A stretch of DNA of 64,000 nucleotides, from assembly GCA_016630955.3 (NCBI GenBank), contig CM049988.1, positions 1,426,001 through 1,490,000 on the forward strand. Direction: 5' to 3'. This document shows positions 41,179-50,698 of this stretch, in pieces. This DNA is from Didymella arachidicola. Its lineage: Eukaryota; Ascomycota; Dothideomycetes; Pleosporales; Didymellaceae. The notes beneath the pieces are model-generated. The model had not been told where the DNA came from and made no database searches. It was given only the letters and a program-made list of their open reading frames with translations. Position 1 is the first letter of the stretch; each line of letters starts with the position of its first letter. The translations under genes were made by a program, and so were the position numbers.

Positions 41179-43551
41179 ATGCCCTTGACGACTCCATTTC
41201 TGCCTCTGACTGTCTCCGCCGCCTCGCTCTCTTCCTCTGATTCTTCCCATACCGGCGAGCAGCCAGACACAGGCCCTACCACCGACGAGCCCCAGCTGCG
41301 ATTTGACCTCGAAGCCCTATCTGCTGTTTCTGAGGCCTCCGCAACCAAGCCCGCAACCACCGCCCGCAGCACCAGCCGGCGACTCACCTTCACCCGTTTC
41401 CCTCTGCTTCGAAAGGGCAGCCGCGAACTCACCAGGGTCACCTCCGGCCACTTCAGAGGCAGCAGCATCTCGGCCGCCGCCCCGCCTTCCCGCGCCGAAT
41501 CCCCCTTCCTCTCAACAGGTGCACCGCGGTCTTCCAGGACCTCATTTGCACGTGGCCGCATCGAGCAGCACGCACTTGATCTCTCCATCGCACGCGAGCC
41601 GTCTGTCCCTGCCAGCCTCCGCTCCGGTAGTAGAGAAGAAGAGCCAGGAAACACTTCAGAGTCAATAGATCTGCAGCAAGCAGCGCAAGCCGGCAAGATG
41701 CATCAGACCAGCTCGAGACTGCTCCGTATGACCGATGATGAGCGGCCGTACACGAGGGTGAGTGTTTTTGAACCTCTCTACAGCGTCTAGCACCATCAAG
41801 AATTTGTCACACCAGCGGGCAGAACAACTAGGTTGGCCGGGCCGTCTGCCAATTATCGAGATGTGCACTACTTGCATGCTGGACCACTTTTTGCGCGACT
41901 GCTCACATTACGGGGTTCCCTCATCACCGAAAATTATCTGGCAGTCAGGGCAACAAAACCTGAGTGTTTGTCGCACAACCTCAGTCAACAATTCTCGAAT
42001 GGCCTGGCTTCCGACGTGGGGGCCTCGACATTGAGCATGCTTCTACCAACTTTCACGTTCATTGCGTTGCATACTTTGACCGTTGGGACATTGCTGACAG
42101 TCATACCAGGATTTCACAGACCTCTTCGCTACCCTGATGGTTTCCCTCCCACTCACACCCCACCGCGTCCGCTTCAGGATGATTGACTACACGTTCACCT
42201 CAGACGAGGCCATCACGAACCTCGGATCTCTGAAGTTCTCTCAGTCCAATCGTATGCCTGACCCCAAGGACTCGTCACGTGTCGTTACAACCACTACCAC
42301 CACTACCTTCTCCATGGCAAAAGAGATGGCCCGCTCCGTTTGCCAAAAGTTCCTCGAGGCCAAGTTCATTGAATCCGTGGAAGGAAAAACTGACTTCACA
42401 AACAAGAGTTCGGTCTGGCAATTGACACCCAAGGGAATCCACATCTTGGAACGTTTTTGCACTCGCAACGGAATCCAGTCCGCCCACGTCAAGGCCGTCA
42501 TCGAGTCTAACCGCAACCCTCATCTCCTCGTCATCCTTGAGCGTAACACAGAGAACGACAAGCTCCACCATGACGAGCAGACCATCGAGATTCTCTTCCG
42601 CCGCTTCATTGGCACCACTGCAAACGAGATCCAGTCTGACTCTGACTCGATACACGAGTTTTCAAAGTGCGATGTTGGCGTCAAACTCGTCAAGCACCGC
42701 CCTACTACCAGCCGTCAGTATGAGTACACCTTCAACGGCCGTAATGCCGCCCAGTGGTTGATGGACTGCACCACAATGGTTGACCCGCGCGAGTCAATAG
42801 AGATAGGATCTCTATTCTTGCAGCTCAAGTTGATTGCCCCGGTAGATCCTCGTGTTCCTGAACACACCTTCCAGCCCGTGAAGCAGGTCCACTACTACGT
42901 TACACCCCATGGTGAGCGCGTCGCAGGATGGAGTCTTGAGGAAGTCCCTTCAAGTGCAGAAGTCATCGCAGCGAATGCTCGTGATGGCATGGCTCGTGAC
43001 TCGAACAGCAACCGCACCAATGTCATCATCCGCAATCCATCCTGGCGCCTTCTCTACCGCGAGTTTCTCAAGGAAACCATGTGTGAGGAGAACTTGTCTT
43101 TCTACCTCGAGGTCCAGGAGTTTAACAGGCAATATCGTGCCGCCATCAGCGATAAAGGCGAGAACAAGGTTGAGACCATTCGTGAGACTCTCGCCGCTGC
43201 CTACGGTCTCTACAACGCCTTCCTAGCCCCTGGGTCGCCTAATGAGCTCAACATTGACCACGGTCTCCGCACACAGCTTGCCACTAGGATGACACGTGCT
43301 GTTGGTGATGATGCAGCCATGTTGCAAAGCCTAAACGAGGTCGCAACACTGTTCGACAAAGCACAGAATTCGATTTTCAAGCTCATGTCTAGCGTAGGTC
43401 AATTCACTGCGAGGTCCCAATATCTTCCACTAACAGTCAACAGGACTCTGTGCCCAAGTTTGTCAAGCATCCCAAGTACGCTCCTCAGCTCCGCGGTCTC
43501 GACGCTGCGGCTGCCTCTTCCTACGCCGCACTCCCTACGGGCTCTCGATGA
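41179..43551 (+). CDS. flbA: RGS protein FlbA, regulator of G-protein signalling and conidiation
   Basis: Exons 41179-41757, 42110-43393 and 43444-43551; introns 352 bp (GTGAGT...ACCAG) and 50 bp (GTAGGT...CAACAG). The start is provisional. The frame is open back to about 41036, where CTAAGCTGTCTTAG looks like an acceptor, so more N-terminal exon may exist. The N-terminal part is Ser/Pro-rich and poorly conserved. After HQTSSRLLRMTDDERPYTR-DFTDLF come two DEP domains (NLGSLKFSQSNRMPDPKDSS; YTFNGRNAAQWLMDCTTMVD) and an RGS domain (NPSWRLLYREFLKETMCEEN to QNSIFKLMSS). FlbA speeds GTP hydrolysis by the G-alpha subunit FadA/Gpa and thereby restrains vegetative growth and permits sporulation. The domain order and the AYGLYNAFLAPGSPNELNID block identify it firmly. 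Confidence 0.92.
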
Positions 43552-44881
43552 AGAACAACGACGCCTCTACAGATTTTTTTCAAGACCTGACGATTTGTTT
43601 CAACATCTTGGATTTGTTCCTCGGACCGATGCATTATTCCCCCATCTTTCTCGGTGCATTCTCATAGACTTCCGGCGTTTCCGGAGCGGACAAAAACATC
43701 AGCATTTGGCGGGCGACTGGATCCTTTTAATTTCTTTGGCATCGGATTTGCGGCAGGTTTTTCTGACCCGCCAACCTAACTGTCCGGTTCCCATGTTCGC
43801 ACGACTTTTCACATCTCCCAAGTTTGCGGATTTTGGCTTTTCTGAGTTTAACGACGTGTCAAAGTTGGCTACGCGAAAGCGATGCACATTCTGAATATCT
43901 CACTTAGTTCTTCTCGGACTACTTTGAGCCCACAATGGGGCAGATAGATGGCAATGGTGGAATCGACGATTCTCAGATGGATATACCCAGCACACTCACG
44001 CCTTGGTTATGACCCACTGCCAGTGCATGAGGATGTCCAGGACGATAACAGGGGATTGACTTTCTTCCCAACGAGGGAAAGATAGCATTCGGTACACTCG
44101 GCTGTACCTCTTAATCATAGGGCACTTGGCATCTGGGTGTCTGTGTACCTCAGTGCTCAATAGAAAGATTCATGACATCATTTTCTCTGTTTGTCTGCAA
44201 GTCCTTACTCAAACACATCCACTTCTCGCCGTAGTAATACCGCTCTTACCACAGTACAAATACTTGCACCGTATTGACTGCGTATACGCGTCTATCCGGT
44301 TTCCGTCGGTATTCCCGTAGTGTTCCTCCAAAGTGGCTTTATTACTCAACATTAATGCGTCTCGTAGAGAACTCTGGCGTTGTTTGACTCCTATCCGCGA
44401 TCTACGTCCAAAACGGCATTCTCGCCGGAGCGAAGGTTCATACTACGAACCTGCACCAACTTTGGACAATGGAAACCCGGTGTCCAAGAAAAGAAGTACG
44501 CACTACGACAAATGTATCATGGATATGCCCGCCGCAGGACCGACAATGCGCGCAAATTCGTGAACTTTGCAGACGTCGGACCGTCATCCTTCACTGGATC
44601 TGCGTTACAGCGTTGTGCCTGCTTCGCTCACAGAGTACCGCCGAAGAATACGAGCAACAGCCTTGCGGCGCGCTGTGAGCGCCAGTCGGCCCGGCTCAAC
44701 ATTGCCCTCACATGCGTTGAGACTGAAGATATTTCTCATCTCCGATTGCGCGCGTTCTTGAGCCGCCCCTGCGAACTTTCGCTGAATAGTTCATGGGCTA
44801 GTCGAGCAGATTTGCGGATAGTGCTGAACCCTGGTGGAGCTGATTGCTGTCGAAACTTTCGTGCGCAGAAAGGCCTTGCTA
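43552..44881. other. Intergenic between flbA and element A3
   Basis: 1.3 kb. The first part is flbA 3' sequence. A long frame reads on past the true flbA stop through the last intron but is a read-through shadow. No gene is supported; the right end reaches the TA of A3. Confidence 0.55.
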
Positions 44882-44886
44882 CCCGA

Positions 44887-44932
44887 GTTCGGCCTCGTGA
44901 TGCACACGGCGCGTGATGCACACCCCACCAAC
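44887..44932 (+). repeat. Terminal inverted repeat of A3, left
   Basis: 46 bp with one mismatch to its partner. It holds two direct CGTGATGCAC units spaced like those of A1. Confidence 0.9.
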
Positions 44933-45033
44933 TTTCGCACCCCAGAATAAGTGAGGTTATTGATCGACACCACAACGCTACTATCGCGAGATAAGTTGGT
45001 GGATTACTATATAGACTATTGCGAAACTTTTGG

Positions 45034-46926
45034 CTACCACAGTTTTTTTGGAGGACGCGTGGTGCGGCCAGTAGACGTTGTTGTGGGTGAAGGTGGTAAG
45101 GGCGCCTTATGGGCAGCCACCTGCCTTCGCACAGCACCACCACCACGATTCTTTGTTACTTTTGACTGAGATCTCTGTGAGGCCTTACTCTTAGCCTGTT
45201 TAGGCAATTGGGTACTTTTTTCTGCGTTGCTCTTGCGCTGAGCCTCTTCTTTACAAGCCTCAATTTGAGCGCGCTTTGCAGCCTGTGCCTTAGCTGTCAA
45301 TACCTTCTTCTTCTCTCGCTCAACACGCTTATCTTCCTTCTCCTTCGCTTGAATAAGCTTCTTCTGGTGTTGAAGCTCCTTCTTAGTAGCTTTTGCTGCC
45401 TCCGCAGCGCGCTCTAGGTCCTCTTTTGCCTGGAGTTCTTGCTTCGCGCGCTCAATGCGTGAAGGACTCCACAAGACTGCACCACCACTGTCATTACCGT
45501 CAATAGGTTGCAAAGGTAGTACCCTCCGCTTTCTCTTCTTATTCTTATTAGCCTTTAGAGCCTCTTCTAGGCCTTCAATCCGAGCTTCTTGGACTTCTAA
45601 TCGCACGTGGAGTTGGTGAAGGGCTTGATCAACTGCCTCATCAGCACTGGACCTATCCTCTTCTCTTGCACGCTTAAGTAGCCGCTGCGTCTTGCGCCAA
45701 CTAGGTGAACCTGGTGCAGGCTGAGGCCCTGTAGGCTCTGAGGTCGTGCTAGGCGTCCTTGGTGTTGGTATTCTGAACTTCTTGAGCACGACGTCGGCAT
45801 CTGGTGGGTGGATTCCAGTACACTTAAAGGCCTGTACAACGAGGTCTTTGGTGAAGGTCTTCTTCCAAGCTGCCCAAAAGAGCGGGAAGAAGTCAGCTTG
45901 ACCTACAGGCACCCACCCCTCTGTGGTATGGCCGCGGTGAAGGAGTTCCATGGAGTAGCTCTGTGCCAACGGCCCAAAGCACGCTACATCAAGCGGCTGA
46001 AGCGCGTGGGTTGCGTGCGGAGGGAATATAAGTAGGAGAATCTTGTTAGCATGAGCGTATTCGATGAAGGCCTGGGTAACGTGACTGCCGTGGCCATCAA
46101 GGATCAAGAGCCTGTACTTCCCTCGCGCTCTTACTCTTGTATAGCGATCAAACACCTGCTTCAGCCAGGCAACACCAAGAGCATCATTTATCCAGCCATT
46201 TACTGAGGTACCAAAGTGTATATCGTGTTTCCCTGCGTCGACGCGCTGCACCCAGCTCTCTTGGAGCTGGAGAGACGATGAAGGATAGATGACTGCGGGC
46301 GGCAACGCATAACCATCAGCTCCTACTGCTCCTACTACTGTCACCCACTTCCTGTTGCCATCATGAGATGCTAGCTTGTATTTCCGGCGCCCAAAGAGTC
46401 GCTTATCGAAGATTCTGACGCCCTTTGACATCACTCCAATCATGAATCCCTTCTCATCCATATTGTACGTGTTTTCAGGCTCTATTGAATGCTGCTTGAT
46501 TGTACTGTGCAGCAGGTCAAAATAAGAGCTAAAGGATTCATATGAAGCAGCATCGTGACGTGATTTTTCCATAGGCGTGGTCCAGGCTGTGAGAAGGTCG
46601 TCGGGGTAGCGATGAAGGAAGCGCGATACCCATCGATCGGAGGGCTCCCATTGACACAGCGACTTCACGATTCTCCGCAGGATCTTTCTTGTAGGCATAA
46701 GGTGTCTCTCGGTAAGTGATTTGACGTATTGTACAACCTCTATTTCATCGCGTGGGTGGAGAACTAGCTGGTGTTTTGATTTGACCTCATTTGACGCGCA
46801 TACACCTTGGTGCCTTCGGCTCAACGTAGTGCGACAACAACCGTGTTTCTGGGCAAGATCTTTATACGTAAAATGTTCTCCATACTTCAAAGTAGCTAGC
46901 TCTGCGAGGGCTTCTTTTAACGGCAT
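45034..46926 (-). CDS. DDE transposase, pogo/Fot1 family (element A3)
   Basis: An intact 630-residue frame from the ATG 46926-46924. It has the same plan as the A1 transposase: helix-turn-helix (YKDLAQKHGCCRTTLSRRHQ), CENP-B-like half (DRWVSRFLHRYPDDLLTAW), then the catalytic domain with Asp157 (TYNMDEKGF), Asp277 (LLILDGHGSH) and Asp313 (HALQPLDV). The C-terminal half is a Lys/Arg/Glu-rich coiled coil (KQELQAKEDLERAAEAAKAT) ending RTTRPPKKLW, close to the A1 ending. Over the first 313 residues it aligns with A1 without gaps, but many residues differ, so the two are separate families of one lineage, not a recent duplication. It is probably functional protein by frame integrity; activity cannot be judged. 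Confidence 0.95.
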   Translation of the reverse strand: MPLKEALAELATLKYGEHFTYKDLAQKHGCCRTTLSRRHQGVCASNEVKSKHQLVLHPRDEIEVVQYVKSLTERHLMPTRKILRRIVKSLCQWEPSDRWVSRFLHRYPDDLLTAWTTPMEKSRHDAASYESFSSYFDLLHSTIKQHSIEPENTYNMDEKGFMIGVMSKGVRIFDKRLFGRRKYKLASHDGNRKWVTVVGAVGADGYALPPAVIYPSSSLQLQESWVQRVDAGKHDIHFGTSVNGWINDALGVAWLKQVFDRYTRVRARGKYRLLILDGHGSHVTQAFIEYAHANKILLLIFPPHATHALQPLDVACFGPLAQSYSMELLHRGHTTEGWVPVGQADFFPLFWAAWKKTFTKDLVVQAFKCTGIHPPDADVVLKKFRIPTPRTPSTTSEPTGPQPAPGSPSWRKTQRLLKRAREEDRSSADEAVDQALHQLHVRLEVQEARIEGLEEALKANKNKKRKRRVLPLQPIDGNDSGGAVLWSPSRIERAKQELQAKEDLERAAEAAKATKKELQHQKKLIQAKEKEDKRVEREKKKVLTAKAQAAKRAQIEACKEEAQRKSNAEKSTQLPKQAKSKASQRSQSKVTKNRGGGAVRRQVAAHKAPLPPSPTTTSTGRTTRPPKKLW

Positions 46927-46967
46927 CGTGGGGTTGAGTTATGGGGGGGTGCGCAGTATAGGTCAAT

Positions 46968-47013
46968 GTTGGTGGGGTGTGCATCACGCGCCGCGTGCAT
47001 CACGAGGCCGAAC
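46968..47013 (-). repeat. Terminal inverted repeat of A3, right
   Basis: Inverted partner of 44887-44932 with one mismatch. Confidence 0.9.
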
Positions 47014-47019
47014 ACGCTA

Positions 47020-47538
47020 ATGCTTTACTAAGCAGAGCGAGAAAGAACAACTCCAGGAGTTCACTCCGCATCATCAGAGTGGTGTGGAAACCGCCGAACC
47101 TAGGCAGACCTGTAGATTGTACATTCCCGGTATTGCAGGTCCGAATGTACGAGTCCGATGTGCGAAGAGAGCCCTTCGTCTCGAAGTATGTATCAAATGG
47201 TGGGCGAACTGATCATGTTTGACAGGGTCAGAAACACGGATACACAGTAGTTTGGCGACGCGAGGATCCAACGGTCCGCGGAAGGATTGCGGGAACATCA
47301 TCATGAAATCGCGGGGAAAGACTAGGGGTTTGCCAGCAGTTCCTGCGTTCAGTCGCCGTTCTTCATGTTCGTGAGTTGCTTAAGGCGGCACGATGGTCAT
47401 GTGTGCCGAGCCTTTCGACGTCCAACCTACAATGTTGGCTCCTAGTCCAAAGACAAGACGTGTCGCTGAAGCGGAGAATAACACAGCGCTCGGTCAAAGG
47501 GTCTTCCACTACGGTATGATTTGCGTTGCTGCAACATC
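47020..47538. other. 519-bp spacer between elements A3 and B4
   Basis: Gene-free. Overlapping short frames on both strands have no support. Confidence 0.55.
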
Positions 47539-47540
47539 TA

Positions 47541-47569
47541 ACGTAATCTATCAGCGAGCTGATCACTTC
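47541..47569 (+). repeat. Terminal inverted repeat of B4, left
   Basis: 29 bp, one mismatch to the right copy, directly inside the TA at 47539-47540. Confidence 0.92.
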
Positions 47570-47604
47570 TGCCAAGACCCCATCATTCTTCCCAACCACC
47601 AACA

Positions 47605-49248
47605 ATGCTGCAACCAGATGATATTATTTTGCTTCCCCATGAAGATAGGATACTTCTAGCTATTGCAACAATGAAATCTGACGCGTCATTATCCCAGAGG
47701 AGCGCTGCTGCTGTGTATGGAGTGCCCCAAAGTACACTCAGTACGCGATGCACGAACACGACTGCACGACGCGATACCCGCCCCAAATCATCAAAGCTTA
47801 CCAAGAGCGAGGAGGACAGCCTTGTTAGACGTATCAAGGATTAATCTTTGCGAGGATTTGCCCCTACCTTCACCCAAGTACGCTGTATGGCAGACCAGCT
47901 GCTAGCAATACGCCATGGCAGAGCTGTCGGTGAGTGCTGGGTTCCACGCCTCATCACGCGCCGGCCAGAGATCAGATCTCAATTGACCCGACCGCGGGAC
48001 TACCGGAGGATCCTGTGTAGCAACCCAGCAGTTATTAAGCCGTGGTTTGGCTTAGTAGCTAATGTGAAAGCTAAGTATGGGATCCTTGATGAGGATACCT
48101 ACAACTTCGACGAGACTGGGTTCCAGATTGGTGTAGGGGGGTCTGTCAAGGTGGTCACGGCTTCAGAGATTCGAATCAACCCAATTGGCCGGCAGCCAGG
48201 TGATCGTGAGTGGATAACTCTGATCGCTGCTGTCAATGCTGTTGGCTGGCTCGTCCCCCCCTTCTTCACCTTCAAGGGGAAGAACCACAACCAAAGCTGG
48301 TATCACAACCATCCTAAAGAGTGGAGGATAGCTGTATCTGATAATGGCTGGACTACTAATGAAGTTGGTGTAGCTTGGCTGCAGCACTTCATTGAGCACA
48401 CCACATCTCGTACAGTTGGGGGTTACCGACTACTCATCCTTGACGGCCATGAGTCCCACAACTCAATCAGATTTCAGGATATCTGCAAGGATAACAACAT
48501 CATCACTCTCTGCATGCCTGCTCATGCCTCACATATCCTTCAACCCCTAGATGTTGGGTGCTTTTCACCATTAAAGCGTGCGTACAAGAAGGAGGTAGGA
48601 GCTCTCGCGAACAGCCACATCAACCATATAGACAAGCTAGCATTCCTGGCAGTGTTTACAGCAGTGTACCAAGATGTTTTCTCGTCTGACAACATCAAAG
48701 CTGGGTTCCGTGCTACTGGCCTGGTGCCGCTGGACCCAGGGGTGGTGGTATCTAAGCTGGAAATCAAGCCTCGAACACCCTCACCACTCCTGCCTACTAC
48801 CCCCTGGAACCCCAGGACCCCAAGCAACGCGCTTGAAATAGAAGCACAGTCTACAATGATCAAGAACCGTATTCGAACCCACGCTGGGTCATCCCCTACA
48901 GCGCTTATTAATATGGTGCAGCAAATGCAGAAGGGGGCAGAGATGATGCTGCATAACGGGACCCCCTTGGCAGCTCAGCTGCTCCACCAAGAAGCTATCG
49001 CTACCAGCGCCACTAAGCGTAAATCCCGAAAACGGAAGCGTATACAGAAGGGAGGGACCCTTTCACAAGAGGAAGCTGATGATATAATAGCCCAGAGAGA
49101 GGCGTTGGCATTGGCAGCTGCAGAGAAGCGTGAAGAGAGACTTGTTGCTGGTGCAGCTCGGCAGTGTGTTCAGGTCTGCACTGCCTGCAGAAACCCTGGG
49201 CACAATAGACGCACCTGCACAATTAATACAACACAGTTAGGCGATTAA
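47605..49248 (+). pseudogene. DDE transposase (element B4) with one premature TAA
   Basis: One reading frame from the ATG at 47605 to 49248 is interrupted by a single TAA at 47842-47844 (between RRIKD and SLRGFAPTF). Upstream are the N-terminal helix-turn-helix residues (QRSAAAVYGVPQSTLSTRCT). Downstream are the CENP-B-like region and the catalytic domain (YNFDETGFQIG, LLILDGHESH, SHILQPLDV), and the C-terminal CX2CX4HX4C knuckle CTACRNPGHNRRTC. No frameshift occurs, so one base change inactivated it, unless the downstream part is translated alone. It is the same subfamily as B2, but clearly diverged from it in sequence. Confidence 0.92.
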
Positions 49249-49321
49249 TTCTATCTACTTTTTATCGCGATTACTTGGTGTTGTGTTGAGATATCCTTGT
49301 TAGAGATGTGGTGGGGTGCAC

Positions 49322-49350
49322 GAAGTGATCAGCTCGCTGATAGACTACGT
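49322..49350 (-). repeat. Terminal inverted repeat of B4, right
   Basis: Inverted partner of 47541-47569, followed by TA at 49351-49352. Confidence 0.92.
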
Positions 49351-49352
49351 TA

Positions 49353-50698
49353 AGTTATAGCGCATTCATTCATGTCTGAAGCATCAGGACTGCCCAACTC
49401 AAGCTTTCAGGAACCCGTGGACAGCATAGCGGGCACTCAACACCACCCAGCAGCGTCGGGTCACTGCTCCGAGAGTGATATGCACCGTTCGAGGAATCTA
49501 CCCGTCCCGAAAGAGAAAATCAAGGTTCCCTTTTAAGGGAGACATGCGTTATGTTAGTGTTACAAGGTGGGTGCATGAATGAATGAGAATACGAGGTGAC
49601 CCACAGACGTTTCTCGAGGTTTCTGAATAGCCAGTACCTACATTGAACGGCCTTGATTGGTTGTTCTGCGATCGACATTGGCCCTTGTTTTCTTGTCCAT
49701 TCATGCACCCCTCTTGTAGCACATACGAACTGCCAACAATGCAGGGCACAAGTGAATTTCTACCGAAATCCGCCGCGATTCTGCGGATGGCACGATAAGA
49801 TTTGTAGATAGAGTTTGCTGATGAAGCGGCAGGGCTGGCCGGTGCCTGCAACTCGTGGCAAATATGCACATGCATTGCTTTATTCCGCGGTGGCCTGATT
49901 AAATGTAGACTTAGAGTTTGCGGGAGCATGGAGGGGCCGGTTGGCAGAAAAAGTCCCGGAGGCTTGGATCGTAACCGTGTCTGCCAAATGCTCTGGAGGG
50001 ACGGTCCGATGCGCAGCTGATAAACAGCAGCTCATGGAGTATAATACGTGGTATTGCAATTGGTCACTTGAGAATACCTACTTGCTGATAAGCCATTTGG
50101 CATACACGAAGGATCGACAGGCTACTCGTAGTATCTGTGAACACGTTTATTACCCTTCAGGCAGGTTCAACAGTCTTGCATCGACCGAAATCTTGAAGTA
50201 GTGCTAAGACTATCAAGCTTCGAACTACACCGCTGCCCGCACGCCTGCATCCTACTAGGTACTCCCTAGAACAGCGTCAAATATCAACGGTATGGAATAA
50301 GCAAAACAAGCGACAGCACCTTTGCTTCGCGGTCGGATTGACATTAGATGGTTGTTGAGGACGAAGAATTGGTCGTTTGAGTAAAGGTGCACAACATCGT
50401 ACGATCTCCGTCAAGGTTCCTGCAGACTGATCCATGATATGTAAGTACCTTTGTACCTCGGGGTTTCCGCCGAGCACGCGTCTGTGCCTTGCACGTGACT
50501 CCGCGATAAGACAGGCGCGGAAGGCGCGCCCGAGTCAGAGCTTTTGCCATTGTTGCCATTGTTTGGGGCAACGCGCTGGACTCGACAACCAGGCAGACGC
50601 GACAGCGGCATCGTCGCGTGGTATTACACTCACCTTGTATATGCTTTCCACGACACTCTTTGAATATCTCGATCGCAATTTCAAATACCGCAACTACA
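49353..50698. other. 1.3 kb without a supported gene, CHK1 promoter at the right end
   Basis: Short unsupported frames only (for example 49549-49929 minus and 50344-50802 minus). The CHK1 promoter must lie near 50400-50698; no TATA box is evident. Confidence 0.55.

Larger units (their letters stand above)
44882..47017 (-). mobile_element. Pogo-type DNA transposon A3, intact transposase
   Basis: An element of about 2136 bp flanked by TA at 44880-44881 and 47018-47019. Inverted repeats of 46 bp (44887-44932 and 46968-47013) start GTTCGGCCTCGTGATGCAC and differ at one position. The outermost 4-5 bases before each TA do not match, so the very ends have decayed or the TA assignment is off by a few bases. 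Each repeat carries two direct CGTGATGCAC units. The transposase is on the minus strand. Confidence 0.9.
47541..49350 (+). mobile_element. Pogo-type DNA transposon B4, transposase with in-frame stop
   Basis: A 1810-bp element with 29-bp terminal inverted repeats (47541-47569 and 49322-49350, one mismatch) starting ACGTAATCTATCAGCGAGCT. TA is at 47539-47540 and 49351-49352. The repeat includes the small palindrome TCAGCGAGCTGA. Inside the left end is CACTTCTGCCAAGACCC, nearly identical to the same position in B2. Confidence 0.93.

Noticed and set aside
41031..41696. 221-codon minus frame antisense to flbA
   Set aside because: It is a GC-rich shadow of the flbA N-terminal exon, with Arg/Ser/Gly-rich composition and no motif.
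43394..43894. C-terminal extension of the long flbA frame
   Set aside because: It results from reading through the last 50-bp intron. Splicing restores the family ending DSVPKFVKHPKYAP and stops at 43551.
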